Origin: Clostridium sp.
Lineage (GTDB): Bacteria; Bacillota; Clostridia; Clostridiales; Clostridiaceae
DNA: 64,000 nt
Direction: 5' to 3'
Assembly (NCBI GenBank): GCA_029851835.1
Contig: JARKVD010000011.1
Location: 62,001-126,000 of the forward strand
Notes under the pieces: generated by a model
Seen by the model: only the letters and a program-made list of their open reading frames with translations
Database searches by the model: none
Told to the model about the DNA's origin: nothing
Program-made: the position numbers and the translations under genes
In this document: one piece after another, positions 25,644-33,508 of the stretch
How the letters are laid out: every line of letters begins with the position of its first letter
How positions within the stretch are numbered: the first letter of the stretch is position 1

Positions 25644-26999
25644 TTATAATATATTATTCATTTCCACTTGAACCATTTCCTTATCCCTGGTGTAACCATA
25701 GTCCTTATCAAGGTCCTTTACTGTGTTGTAAAATCTTCTTCTAGTTTTATCAAATGACAGTACAATGTTAAATTCATTTGAACCACTAGGTCTATCTTTT
25801 AAAAATTTAATAACACAGTCTTTTAAATCCTTTTTATCTTTTTCCCACGCTTCTTTTCTCATGCTCTCACTAACCCTTACTATACCCATAACATAATCAG
25901 CTAAATTACTAATATCTGCACTCCCAGATATATCAAACTTATCAAGCTTAGGTTTATTTAATTCCTGTGGCTTTTTAGGATGTGCCACAAGGTGAATAAG
26001 AACATTATATTTTCTAGCAAATTCCTTTAAGGCATTGGTAAAATGCTTTTGCCCTACATATCTATCCTTATATCCACTATCCAAATCCAATTTCATAAGA
26101 TTATCTATAATAAATACTCTTACACCCTTATTTGTAGATAGATATTCCATATCCATTAACAATTGCTTCGGAGAACTTGTCATACTATCGTCACTATAAA
26201 TATACAGCTTGTCCTTAATCCATTCATCTATAAGCCTTGTACCAATCTCTCCAACTTTCCTATACTTAAGTCCATTGCATTCTCTTTCCACAAAGTGATC
26301 ATTGATTGATAATGTAGGATATAACCAACTCTTCAAATTACTATTTGTAAGCTCTGGGGAGTATGCAAATACTTTATATCCTTGACTTAAACTTTCAGCT
26401 ATGCACATTTGATTTATGATAGTACTTTTACCACTACCGTTATATCCTGTGATAACATTTAAACTCCCCATTACAAACCCTAGCACCTTATCATCTATTC
26501 CCTTAAATCCAGTTTTAATTTTCTCAGCCTTGTTTATATTAATAGTCTTTACACGGTCTAATGTGATAATCGTATTATCCGAGTTAAGCTTTCTAGTAAA
26601 CTCCTCTTCATCTTCAATAACTTTCCTTATCATAAAGCTACAATCTTCAATTTTTCCACTTTGTAATGCATTGGCTATTTGTATATACTTCCTATTGTTA
26701 CTATGTTCCTTTAACATTCTTATATATGATTTTATATCTATGCTTAATGAGCTGCTAAATAGTTCAGATAAATATGAAACAGATAAATCCTTATTTTCTC
26801 CTACCACTAATACTATGTCTGCATTAGAATATTTTTTATAAGTATTAACAATTGCCTCAAATATATTTTGATGTTTAGTACTGTAAAAATCTTCTTTAGA
26901 TATTCCATAGCTTAAGATTTTATCTATATTTCTATTGTTTCTTAAGCATTCGCCTAATATATTTGCCTCTATCATTTGATTTGATATTTCACCTATCAC
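25644..26999 (-). CDS. DnaB-type replicative helicase
   Basis: Replication fork helicase, 451 residues. The N-terminal DnaB domain (MIGEISNQMIEANILGECLR, residues 1-100) is followed by a RecA-like motor. Walker A is ITGYNGSGKSTIINQ (about 190), Walker B VFIIDNLMKLD (about 305), with downstream LIHLVAHPKKP and DISGSADISNLAD typical of DnaB/Twinkle-like proteins. It starts at GTG 26999, 7 nt after GGAGG. It lies in order with the initiator and the G39P-like gene upstream, making a complete theta-replication module for the element. Confidence 0.88.
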   Translation of the reverse strand: MIGEISNQMIEANILGECLRNNRNIDKILSYGISKEDFYSTKHQNIFEAIVNTYKKYSNADIVLVVGENKDLSVSYLSELFSSSLSIDIKSYIRMLKEHSNNRKYIQIANALQSGKIEDCSFMIRKVIEDEEEFTRKLNSDNTIITLDRVKTININKAEKIKTGFKGIDDKVLGFVMGSLNVITGYNGSGKSTIINQMCIAESLSQGYKVFAYSPELTNSNLKSWLYPTLSINDHFVERECNGLKYRKVGEIGTRLIDEWIKDKLYIYSDDSMTSSPKQLLMDMEYLSTNKGVRVFIIDNLMKLDLDSGYKDRYVGQKHFTNALKEFARKYNVLIHLVAHPKKPQELNKPKLDKFDISGSADISNLADYVMGIVRVSESMRKEAWEKDKKDLKDCVIKFLKDRPSGSNEFNIVLSFDKTRRRFYNTVKDLDKDYGYTRDKEMVQVEMNNIL

Positions 27000-27011
27000 T
27001 GCTATTCCTCC

Positions 27012-27269
27012 TTAACAATATTTATTTATTACATCATCAATACTTTTCGTTACCTCCTTCTTATTAGCAATTAAACCCGCTATAGTTGGCAGCTTCTCAT
27101 TTTCCATAATATATTTATCTATCGTAGCCTTAAAATCTTGCTCCTCCCATCCTTTAAAAAACTGATACCACGTAAACATAACATTTCTATCTGATATATC
27201 TAACTTCCAAGTAGGAAACGCAATGCATAGATCCTCCATTCCTTTTTTAAAAACATCTTTATTTAACAT
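27012..27269 (-). CDS. G39P-like helicase loader/inhibitor
   Basis: 85 residues: FKKGMEDLCIAFPTWKLD, then WYQFFKGWEEQDFKATIDKY and LPTIAGLIANK. The FP.W..D / W...F / PTIAGL pattern is that of the small proteins related to SPP1 gp39, which bind the replicative helicase and deliver it to the initiator. It sits exactly between the initiator and helicase genes, as in SPP1-like phages. ATG 27269 with GGGAGG. Confidence 0.7.
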   Translation of the reverse strand: MLNKDVFKKGMEDLCIAFPTWKLDISDRNVMFTWYQFFKGWEEQDFKATIDKYIMENEKLPTIAGLIANKKEVTKSIDDVINKYC

Positions 27270-27281
27270 AATTATTCCTCC

Positions 27282-28022
27282 CTAAAAATCAGCTGCTTTC
27301 TTTGGCTTAGTTTTAAACTGATTATCCTTTTTATTTTTCCTATACGTATCATAATTAATTTTACGTTCTCCACCCTCCATAAACAGTGGTAGTGCATTCT
27401 TTCGCTTTAAGAAATTTTCTAAGCTCCATTTATAGTTGAATTTATAACCTTCGTCACTCAGTATTTCTGAATAGTTATCTATTGCCTTTAAAATCTCATC
27501 CTCTTTATAGATTTTAAGAGCTGCTTTAATGCTTTTTTCTCTTTCTGGTGTTAATGCTTTATGTTCTATAATCCCCTTACTATTCCAATAATCAAAAATA
27601 TGACTATATATATTCTTATTAGTATTATTTATATTAGTATTAATATTAGTTGTACTCCGTTTTTGGAGTAGGTGTTCCTCCGTTTTGGGAGTAGGTGTTC
27701 CTCCGTTTTTGGGGGTACTCCGTTTTTGGGGGTACTCCATTTTGGGAGTAGCTATATAATACTTATTACCATGCCCTTTTTCTGTTTCTTTCTTCATATA
27801 TCCCTTATCAATTAAACTATTAATCGTCTTTATCAATGTTGCATCTTTTTTTATTTTGCTTCTTAACTTTAACTTTTTATAACTAGGATATGAATACCCC
27901 TTTTCTTCGTTGTGATAGCTTAAAATTGCTATATATAGAGATTGCTCTTGAATATTAAAGTCATCATTTTCAAGCACATTCTCAACATCAACTAAAGTAT
28001 ATCCTTTGTTTCCACGTTCCAA
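27282..28022 (-). CDS. Replication initiator with winged helix-turn-helix
   Basis: 246 residues, TTG 28022 behind TAGGTGAT. The N-terminal winged helix (about 10-85) has NIQEQSLYIAILSYHNEEK and SYPSYKKLKLRSKIKKDATL, typical of phage initiators. A linker of Thr/Pro/Lys/Asn follows, then a helical C-terminal region (EDEILKAIDNYSEILSDEG). The linker DNA (27653-27750) contains five iteron-like repeats, so the gene probably carries the origin. Downstream gene order (loader, helicase) supports the initiator role. Confidence 0.8.
   Translation of the reverse strand: MERGNKGYTLVDVENVLENDDFNIQEQSLYIAILSYHNEEKGYSYPSYKKLKLRSKIKKDATLIKTINSLIDKGYMKKETEKGHGNKYYIATPKMEYPQKRSTPKNGGTPTPKTEEHLLQKRSTTNINTNINNTNKNIYSHIFDYWNSKGIIEHKALTPEREKSIKAALKIYKEDEILKAIDNYSEILSDEGYKFNYKWSLENFLKRKNALPLFMEGGERKINYDTYRKNKKDNQFKTKPKKAADF
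27653..27750. repeat. Five iterons inside the initiator gene: likely replication origin
   Basis: Five copies of a TACTCCGTTTTTGGGRGTA-like unit: 27653-27670, 27677-27693, 27700-27717, 27716-27734 and 27733-27750. Each is a short inverted repeat (TACTCC/GGAGTA). The last three are head to tail and share their terminal TA. GC-rich units in a gene linker, inside an initiator gene, are the usual form of a phage theta origin. Confidence 0.7.
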
Positions 28023-28030
28023 CCTATCAC

Positions 28031-28324
28031 CTACTTATAAGCTCTGCTATGTGTTTGAGAATATCCTATGATGACGAATATACATTTTTGAAAATCTTCA
28101 AATCTTGATTTATCCTTAAGAGCAACATTGCTTTTCAAATCTCTCATATATGTAAAAGTATCATCAACAATAAATTCGAGACCAATATTATCAAACTCAA
28201 GATAACTAGCCATCCTACCATCTTCGAGCCTATATTTTTTTAATCCTTTTGCTCTTCTCCCAATTTTTATATATTTACTAATAAATAAACTGCAAGACTT
28301 ATTGTACTTTACTTGCTTATTCAT
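28031..28324 (-). CDS. Hypothetical element protein
   Basis: 97 residues from ATG 28324 with GGGGG 8 nt upstream. Basic N-terminus, then LEFDNIGLEFIVDDTFTYMR and FQKCIFVIIGYSQTHSRAYK. No family recognised. First of the replication-module transcript after two very short genes. Confidence 0.6.
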   Translation of the reverse strand: MNKQVKYNKSCSLFISKYIKIGRRAKGLKKYRLEDGRMASYLEFDNIGLEFIVDDTFTYMRDLKSNVALKDKSRFEDFQKCIFVIIGYSQTHSRAYK

Positions 28325-28336
28325 ACCTTATACCCC

Positions 28337-28438
28337 CTACTTAAAAGCCATTTTAAAATACATCAGCCCTTCAAGGCTTGGACACTTTTTCAGTTCCTGG
28401 CATAACTCTATGTATTTATTTAGTACTCTTATATTCAT
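28337..28438 (-). CDS. 33-residue element peptide
   Basis: Short frame MNIRVLNKYIELCQELKKCP then SLEGLMYFKMAFK. ATG 28438 has AGGAG with normal spacing, and its stop is followed directly by the ribosome site of the next gene. Helical, two Cys. Probably translated; function unknown. Confidence 0.45.
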   Translation of the reverse strand: MNIRVLNKYIELCQELKKCPSLEGLMYFKMAFK

Positions 28439-28451
28439 ATGTAATCATCTC

Positions 28452-28643
28452 CTATCTTTGTTTACTACATTCCTTTCTTGCCCACTCTTCAAGCAATTCA
28501 CTATTGATATAAAATTTCTTTCCTATTCTCATACAAGGAAAATCCTTTCTCTTCAATAAATCTTCATACATTGCATTTCTCCCTACCTTTAATCTTTCCA
28601 TTGCCTCTACTGGAGTAAGGAATATTACTTCTGAATCTTTCAT
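28452..28643 (-). CDS. Excisionase-like helix-turn-helix protein
   Basis: 63 residues: FLTPVEAMERLKVGRNAMYE then LLKRKDFPCMRIGKKFYINSEL. This is the MerR-like winged helix of the excisionase/AlpA family (DNA-binding turn around VGRNAMYEDL, wing FPCMRIGKKFYI). It starts at ATG 28643 behind GGGGG. It may direct excision with the integrase, or regulate the early leftward promoter as AlpA does in satellites. Confidence 0.75.
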   Translation of the reverse strand: MKDSEVIFLTPVEAMERLKVGRNAMYEDLLKRKDFPCMRIGKKFYINSELLEEWARKECSKQR

Positions 28644-28835
28644 TACATCATTTCCCCCTTTAATAATCTTTTCAAAGTCTATTAACTCTTTAATCTTCCT
28701 TGTTAAGTTTCTGATACTTAACTTATGTCTTTACTATGTAGTGTCATTATAGATATGATATTTTAGCTCAAATTCGCTTATATGAGCTTTAAAATGTGTT
28801 TTAGGTATACTTACACCTTTGAAATGATTTATTGC

Positions 28836-29048
28836 CTATTCTTCATTACTAAAGAATAATTCTTGTACTGTTGAATTAAGAGCTGCTGCTATAGCTTTCA
28901 TCTTTGCATGGTTTAAATTTGAAAAATCTCCTCTTTCCATAGCTACTATAGTACTTGGAGATATACCAACCGAAAACTCCTTGATTAGCTTTTCTCTTAA
29001 TTGCTTTTGAGTAAGACCCATTTTAATTCTTGCAATTTTTACGTTCAT
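28836..29048 (-). CDS. XRE-family regulator (leftward, Cro-like)
   Basis: 70 residues from ATG 29048 (AGAGGTAG upstream); the frame to 29132 runs through the promoter region. Helix-turn-helix: IARIKMGLTQKQLREKLIKE then VGISPSTIVAMERGDFSNL. Divergent from a second XRE protein, the standard lysis-lysogeny switch layout. Likely Cro-like first gene of the leftward transcript. A 190-nt untranslated gap to the excisionase-like gene contains no feature beyond a small AGCTCA/TGAGCT hairpin. Confidence 0.82.
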   Translation of the reverse strand: MNVKIARIKMGLTQKQLREKLIKEFSVGISPSTIVAMERGDFSNLNHAKMKAIAAALNSTVQELFFSNEE

Positions 29049-29202
29049 TTTTCTACCTCTTGCTAATTTTATTACCGATACAATCATTACCGATAATATT
29101 ATAATATGCATTTTTATTACACATGTCAACACTTTCTTTTAAAAAAATATGTATTTTTTTTACCGGTTATGTTAATATAAATATATATAAGGAGGTAATC
29201 TT
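29049..29202. promoter_or_regulatory. Divergent XRE switch: promoter and TTACCG operators
   Basis: Leftward promoter: TTGACA (29124-29129), 17-bp spacer, TATTAT (29101-29106). Three operator-like words: TTACCGATA at 29072-29080 and 29087-29095, and TTACCGGTTA at 29160-29169. Two cover the leftward start point and one precedes the repressor, where a weak -10 TAATAT is seen. Confidence 0.65.
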
Positions 29203-29763
29203 ATGAGCATTGGAGAAAATATTAAAAGATTACGAAAGAATCAAAAAATGACTCAAATTGAGTTAGCTCAAAAACTGGGTAAGAGTGAAAGTATTGTTAG
29301 AAAATATGAAAGTGGTTCAGTTCAACCAAGTATAGAAATCTTGCATCATATTGCTGATATACTCAATACAGATATTTGGGATATAATTAATATAGATGAC
29401 AATATTCCTATTGACATCTCAAGTGAACAAGCTGAAAAAATTAGAAAAGCTTCGTATTTAAAGCAACTTGCTTCTGAAAAACATAAATACTTATATAACT
29501 GGTTGGAGAATACTGATCTAGAGACAGTGCTGTTTAAAGTTCTGTATCACAATAAAAATATGGTTAGTTATAAAAAGACTGTTCAATCACTATTTGAAAT
29601 TGATCTAGATGATCCTTGGAAATTGGATTTTAAAAACTCAGAATTGGAAGCTGAATTTATTAAATATTATATAACCACTTTAGTAACACGTTTTATAGAT
29701 GAAATTGTAGCAGATGAAAAGAGACTAACAAATACTATAAAAATAATTGATAGTAAAGAATAG
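29203..29763 (+). CDS. XRE-family repressor (CI-like)
   Basis: 186 residues, ATG 29203 with AAGGAGG. N-terminal helix-turn-helix IKRLRKNQKMTQIELAQKLG then KSESIVRKYESGSVQPSIE. The C-terminal domain of about 110 residues is helical and acidic and lacks the Ser/Lys dyad of LexA-type autocleaved repressors. Induction may therefore work through an antirepressor or a partner protein rather than RecA cleavage. Transcribed away from the rest of the element, toward the integrase. Confidence 0.85.
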   Translation: MSIGENIKRLRKNQKMTQIELAQKLGKSESIVRKYESGSVQPSIEILHHIADILNTDIWDIINIDDNIPIDISSEQAEKIRKASYLKQLASEKHKYLYNWLENTDLETVLFKVLYHNKNMVSYKKTVQSLFEIDLDDPWKLDFKNSELEAEFIKYYITTLVTRFIDEIVADEKRLTNTIKIIDSKE

Positions 29764-29766
29764 AAA

Positions 29767-29943
29767 TCATGCACTTAATATATCTAAAACTATATTAGCC
29801 ATATTTCTGTTATCGATATAAACGATACCCAATTCTAGGTGATTTATATTTACCTGTTCAAAGTCAGTCATTAAATGACCGACATTTTTGGTACAACTTC
29901 GATTAAATCTATGTTGCGAATCATATTTAATAGGAATCGTCAT
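29767..29943 (-). CDS. Small protein convergent to the repressor
   Basis: 58 residues from ATG 29943 (GGAAGG 9 nt upstream): MTIPIKYDSQHRFNRSCTKN and later HLELGIVYIDNRNMANIVLD. No family recognised. It lies tail-to-tail with the repressor and is the only leftward gene between it and the integrase. A TGGGAA/TTCCCA hairpin at 29956-29972 precedes it. Possibly a phage regulatory peptide; a chance frame is not excluded. Confidence 0.45.
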   Translation of the reverse strand: MTIPIKYDSQHRFNRSCTKNVGHLMTDFEQVNINHLELGIVYIDNRNMANIVLDILSA

Positions 29944-29986
29944 TATGACGAACCTTCCCATTTATATTGGGAAAATTCTTACACTT

Positions 29987-30026
29987 AAATGTAGTTACTA
30001 TGTATTCTTTGGTAGTAACTACATTT
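29987..30026. repeat. GTAGTTACTA palindrome, copy 2
   Basis: AAATGTAGTTACTA and TAGTAACTACATTT: 14-bp perfect arms around a 12-bp centre, about 170 bp upstream of the integrase gene. Confidence 0.75.
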
Positions 30027-30124
30027 ACTAATGTAGGTTATTCCGACTTTAGGTTTTCGCCACTTTTGGCAGAAACTCAAAGTATTTTTTCTTTCAGTAC
30101 TTAAACACTTATTTAATAAAAAAA

Positions 30125-30156
30125 GTAGTTACTATGAATGGCTTAACAGTAACTAC
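30125..30156. repeat. GTAGTTACTA palindrome, copy 3
   Basis: GTAGTTACT and AGTAACTAC around a 14-bp centre, about 40 bp upstream of the integrase start; likely within its promoter region. Confidence 0.7.
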
Positions 30157-30195
30157 GTTTCTTAGCTATTATTTTAATTGAAAGAAGGTGAAAGA

Positions 30196-31368
30196 ATGGC
30201 TAAAACGGTTTATAAAAAGAAAATCAAAAATGGTAAAGAATATTACTTTTATAGGCTAAGACATGAAAATTTAATTAAACCTAAAGATATATATGGCTCT
30301 ACTGTGAAGGAGCTTGAATCTAAAATTAAAGCAGCACGTCGAGATTTGGACCATAACATCATAAATAATAAAGATTGCTTTGGAACCTTCTTCGTTGATT
30401 GGCTCTTTAATGTTAGGTTCTTAAAACTCAAATCCTCAACCAAAGAAAAATATGAGGGTGTATATAGAAACTATATAAAAGATAGTGAATTAGCTCCTAT
30501 CAAAATGAAGGATTTAAAGGTTAAAGATATTCAATCTTATTACAATAAACTATTTAAGGAAGGTAAGTCTGTTAATTGTATTAGGATGTTAAATAAATTA
30601 GTTGGGGCTTGTATTAGATATGCTTTTGATAATGATATTATAATTAAGGACTTTTCAAGATCCGTAGTATTACCTAAGGAAACTGAAAAAGATAAGTTAA
30701 ATAAAAAGGATACTGTTAACCCATTTACATTAGATGAACAAAAACAATTTATAAAGGCTATAAAAGGTCATGATTATGAAATGTTATTTTTAACCGCTCT
30801 TAATACTGGAATGAGGCAAGGAGAGTTATTAGCACTAACTTGGAAAGATATAGACTTTAAAAACAATGCTATTAGAGTAAATAAAAACCTTAGTTCTGTA
30901 AATGAAGTTACTAGAGAAGGACGAGGAGCTACTATGTTAGAGGTCCAAACTCCTAAAACTAAAAGTGGTATAAGAACTGTTCCAATACCAGAGCTTTTAA
31001 CAACCCAGCTAAAACGACACCAAATAAAGCAGAAAGAATTAAAACTTAAAATGGGAAATTTATATCAAGATAACTCTTTAATTTTCTGTGATAACTTTGG
31101 CAAGTATTTAGATAGACGGTATCTATTAGATGTGTATAAGAAAATACTCAAAGATAATAACATAAAAACTAGAAAGTTCCACGATTTAAGGCATACATAT
31201 GCCACAAGGTTATTTGAACTTGGAGAAAATCCTAAAGTAGTCCAGACTATACTTGGACATAGTAATTTATCTATAACCTTGGATACCTATACTCATGTAT
31301 TAGATAGCATGAAGGGGCAAGCTATATCAAAATTAAATGATTTATATTCAACAATGGGTGTTAATTAG
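30196..31368 (+). CDS. Tyrosine recombinase/integrase
   Basis: Site-specific recombinase, 390 residues from ATG 30196 (AAGGTG upstream). An N-terminal AP2-like arm-binding domain (MAKTVYKKKIKNGKEYYFYR) and a core-binding SAM-like domain (about 65-160) precede the catalytic domain. Catalytic residues: Arg in NTGMRQGELLAL, HDLRHTYATR (His-x-x-Arg), LGHSNLSI and nucleophile Tyr in TLDTYTHVL. Length and order match Tn916/phage-type integrases. It lies next to attR and points out of the element toward asnS, as is usual. Confidence 0.93.
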   Translation: MAKTVYKKKIKNGKEYYFYRLRHENLIKPKDIYGSTVKELESKIKAARRDLDHNIINNKDCFGTFFVDWLFNVRFLKLKSSTKEKYEGVYRNYIKDSELAPIKMKDLKVKDIQSYYNKLFKEGKSVNCIRMLNKLVGACIRYAFDNDIIIKDFSRSVVLPKETEKDKLNKKDTVNPFTLDEQKQFIKAIKGHDYEMLFLTALNTGMRQGELLALTWKDIDFKNNAIRVNKNLSSVNEVTREGRGATMLEVQTPKTKSGIRTVPIPELLTTQLKRHQIKQKELKLKMGNLYQDNSLIFCDNFGKYLDRRYLLDVYKKILKDNNIKTRKFHDLRHTYATRLFELGENPKVVQTILGHSNLSITLDTYTHVLDSMKGQAISKLNDLYSTMGVN

Positions 31369-31415
31369 CACCCTTTTATTATGTTTAAAAATATATCAAA
31401 ATAGCCTTTAAAAAA

Positions 31416-31443
31416 TCTATAAGGGGCAAAAAAGAGGGCAAAA
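31416..31443. repeat. Right arm-type repeat of the element
   Basis: Same 28-bp sequence as 17917-17944 with one mismatch and in the same orientation, 48 bp after the integrase stop and 45 bp before the asnS stop. Likely an integrase arm site. Confidence 0.65.
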
Positions 31444-31488
31444 CTTTCATTTTAACCCTCCAATGTATTGATATTACTAATTTTCTCT

Positions 31489-31516
31489 TTAGAATTCAGC
31501 AGTTCCTGTTGTTCTT
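31489..31516. other. attR: asnS 3' end supplied by the element
   Basis: 28 bases matching attL except for two synonymous changes; the identical core is 31499-31516. The stop codon and last three codons of present-day asnS lie on the element side of the core. Confidence 0.85.
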
Positions 31517-32880
31517 GGGAATGGTATTACGTCCCTGATGTTGCTCATTCCAGTTACGTACATTATCATTCTCTCAAATCCTAATCCAAATCCAGCGTGT
31601 TTAGTTCCACCGAATTTTCTTAGCTCTAGGTACCACCAGTAATCTTCTTCCTTTAAACCTAGTTCTTTTATTCTTTCAAGAAGTACATCGTATCTTTCTT
31701 CTCTTTGGCTTCCACCGATAATTTCTCCGATTCCTGGAACTAAAAGATCTGTTGCAGCAACAGTTTTTCCATCATCATTTAATCTCATATAGAAAGCTTT
31801 GATTTCCTTTGGATAATCAGTTACGAATACTGGTCTCTTAAATACTTCTTCAGTAAGATATCTTTCATGCTCAGTTTGAAGGTCACATCCCCAAGATACT
31901 GGGTATTGGAACTCCTTACCTGATTTTTGAAGGATTTCTATTGCTTCTGTGTAAGTTACTCTTCCAAAATCAGAAGTTGCAACATGGTTTAATCTTTCTA
32001 ATAAGCCTTTATCAACAAAGCTGTTGAAGAATTCCATTTCCTCTGGAGCATTCTCAAGTACGTAGTTGATGATATACTTAATCATGTCCTCTGCAAGCTC
32101 CATATCATCTTGTAAATCAGCAAAAGCTATCTCTGGCTCTACCATCCAGAACTCAGCTGCGTGTCTTGCAGTGTTTGAGTTTTCAGCTCTGAAAGTTGGC
32201 CCGAAAGTATAAACGTTTCTAAATGCAAGGGCATAGCACTCTGCCGCAAGCTGACCACTAACTGTAAGATTTGTTTCCTTACCAAAGAAGTCCTTCTTGT
32301 AATCTATTTTCTTATCTTCAGTCATTGGAATATTGTTTAAATCCATAGTTGTAACTTGGAACATTTCTCCTGCACCCTCAGCGTCACTTCCTGTGATTAT
32401 TGGAGTGTGAGTATAAACAAATCCTCTTTCATTGAAGAAACTGTGGATTGCATAGGCAACCAATGATCTTACTCTGAATACTGCTGAGAAAGCGTTACTT
32501 CTTGGTCTTAAGTGAGCTATAGTTCTTAGGTATTCAAAGGTGTGTCTCTTCTTTTGAAGTGGATAATCACTGCTTGATAAACCTTCTACTATTATTTTGG
32601 TTGCTTTAATCTCAAAAGGCTGCTTACTTCCTGGAGTTAATACAAGCTTACCTTCAATTGTTAATGATGAGCTAATTGGTAACTTTTCGATTTCCTTGAA
32701 GTTGTCTAGGTTATCCTCAAATACAACTTGTACGTTCTTAAAGAAACTACCATCATTAATTTCTATGAATCCAAATGTCTTAGAGCTTCTTAAAGTTCTA
32801 ATCCAACCTGAAATGCAAACATCTTGGTCTGCGTACTTTTCACATTGTCTGTAAAGACTTTTTACTAATACTTTTTCCAT
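31489..32880 (-). CDS. asnS: Asparaginyl-tRNA synthetase
   Basis: Cytoplasmic class IIb enzyme charging tRNA-Asn, 463 residues. An N-terminal OB-fold anticodon-binding domain ([20 protein letters not shown]) precedes the catalytic core. Motif 1 region: [17 protein letters not shown]. Motif 2: [20 protein letters not shown]. Motif 3: [16 protein letters not shown]. The C-terminus ends PRTTGTAEF, the family ending. Control is by a T-box leader upstream. The last codons were replaced by element sequence on integration without changing the protein. Confidence 0.96.
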   Translation of the reverse strand: MEKVLVKSLYRQCEKYADQDVCISGWIRTLRSSKTFGFIEINDGSFFKNVQVVFEDNLDNFKEIEKLPISSSLTIEGKLVLTPGSKQPFEIKATKIIVEGLSSSDYPLQKKRHTFEYLRTIAHLRPRSNAFSAVFRVRSLVAYAIHSFFNERGFVYTHTPIITGSDAEGAGEMFQVTTMDLNNIPMTEDKKIDYKKDFFGKETNLTVSGQLAAECYALAFRNVYTFGPTFRAENSNTARHAAEFWMVEPEIAFADLQDDMELAEDMIKYIINYVLENAPEEMEFFNSFVDKGLLERLNHVATSDFGRVTYTEAIEILQKSGKEFQYPVSWGCDLQTEHERYLTEEVFKRPVFVTDYPKEIKAFYMRLNDDGKTVAATDLLVPGIGEIIGGSQREERYDVLLERIKELGLKEEDYWWYLELRKFGGTKHAGFGLGFERMIMYVTGMSNIRDVIPFPRTTGTAEF

Positions 32881-32977
32881 GAAAATTCCTCCTTGTTTAT
32901 ATTTTGTCTCACCGTTGTAATGAAACTTAATTTACTGTTTATATATAAATTGTTTCCAAAAGCCTGTTTTTGAGCAA

Positions 32978-33245
32978 TAAAAAAACCTTTCCACCCCTAA
33001 ACTTCTTCAAAGGGACGAAAGGAAACATTCCGCGGTACCACCCAAATTATCATAAAAATGATCAACTCTTAAAGTACAAAGATTACTCTTGATACTCTTC
33101 TCCTGTAACGGTGAGACTCCGTCTAAGTCTACTATCATACGATTTCGGTTAGAAACTCCGAGATGTTCTTCAATAAAAGCTTCATATTGGCCTTCCACCA
33201 TCACCAACTCGCTTTAACTACTTCTTTTATCTACTCTTCTCATCA
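32978..33245 (-). promoter_or_regulatory. T-box riboswitch of asnS
   Basis: The conserved T-box TGGGTGGTACCGCGGAA lies at 33028-33044. A terminator follows: CCTTTC..CCCT and AGGG..GGAAAGG, then seven T (32980-32986). Stem I includes GTTGGTGATGGTGGAAGGCC. A CTAACCGAAATC stretch near 33142-33152 contains a candidate Asn specifier AAC. Uncharged tRNA-Asn should prevent termination. Confidence 0.9.
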
Positions 33246-33251
33246 CAGTCT

Positions 33252-33332
33252 ATACTTAAGTGATAAACTAAATCTATGATTTAGTTATTCGAACTTACTA
33301 ATTCGAAGGCATGTGAGAAGGAGTTTCCTTAT
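33252..33332 (-). repeat. Dispersed two-hairpin repeat, copy 3 (in the asnS leader)
   Basis: Minus strand: AAACTCCTTCTCACATGCC, TTCGAATTAGTAAGTTCG, TAAATCATAGATTTA, ATCACTTAAGTAT. It sits between the asnS promoter and the T-box, so it is transcribed in the leader. Confidence 0.8.
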
Positions 33333-33387
33333 CACATACTTTAATTGTTACCAAGTTTAAACTAATTATACCTTGGTTATATCTAAT

Positions 33388-33416
33388 ATTATATGTTTCT
33401 TATTTTATAATGTCAA
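33388..33416 (-). promoter_or_regulatory. asnS promoter
   Basis: TTGACA (33411-33416), 17-bp spacer, TATAAT (33388-33393) on the minus strand. The transcript would begin near 33381 and carry repeat copy 3, then the T-box. Confidence 0.75.
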
Positions 33417-33508
33417 CCATGCGCCTCAGTAAATATAATTAGCATGCAGCTGGAATTTACGCCCTGATGTTATACTATATTTATAGTAGTATTATTTCGG
33501 AGGTTGTT

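Larger units (their letters stand above)
17803..31516. mobile_element. 13.7-kb integrative element in the asnS 3' end (satellite-like)
   Basis: It is bounded by an 18-bp direct repeat from the asnS 3' end. The tyrosine integrase lies next to the right end. Leftward genes encode regulators, a DNA replication module, small unknown proteins, two sigma factors and a toxin-antitoxin-chaperone operon. No capsid, portal, terminase, tail, holin, lysin, relaxase or conjugation gene is visible. Size, gene content and divergent XRE switch resemble phage-inducible chromosomal islands or a reduced prophage; an integrative plasmid is an alternative. It restores an intact asnS reading frame on integration. 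Confidence 0.85.

Noticed and set aside
27653-27750. CRISPR array
   Set aside because: Units are 17-19 bp with no regular unique spacers, lie inside a coding frame and have no cas genes nearby.
17803-31516. Full prophage
   Set aside because: No terminase, portal, capsid, tail, holin or lysin gene is visible in any frame; the size also argues against it.
33007-33207. 66-codon minus-strand frame in front of asnS
   Set aside because: It lies wholly within the T-box stem I to antiterminator region, which explains the sequence as RNA.
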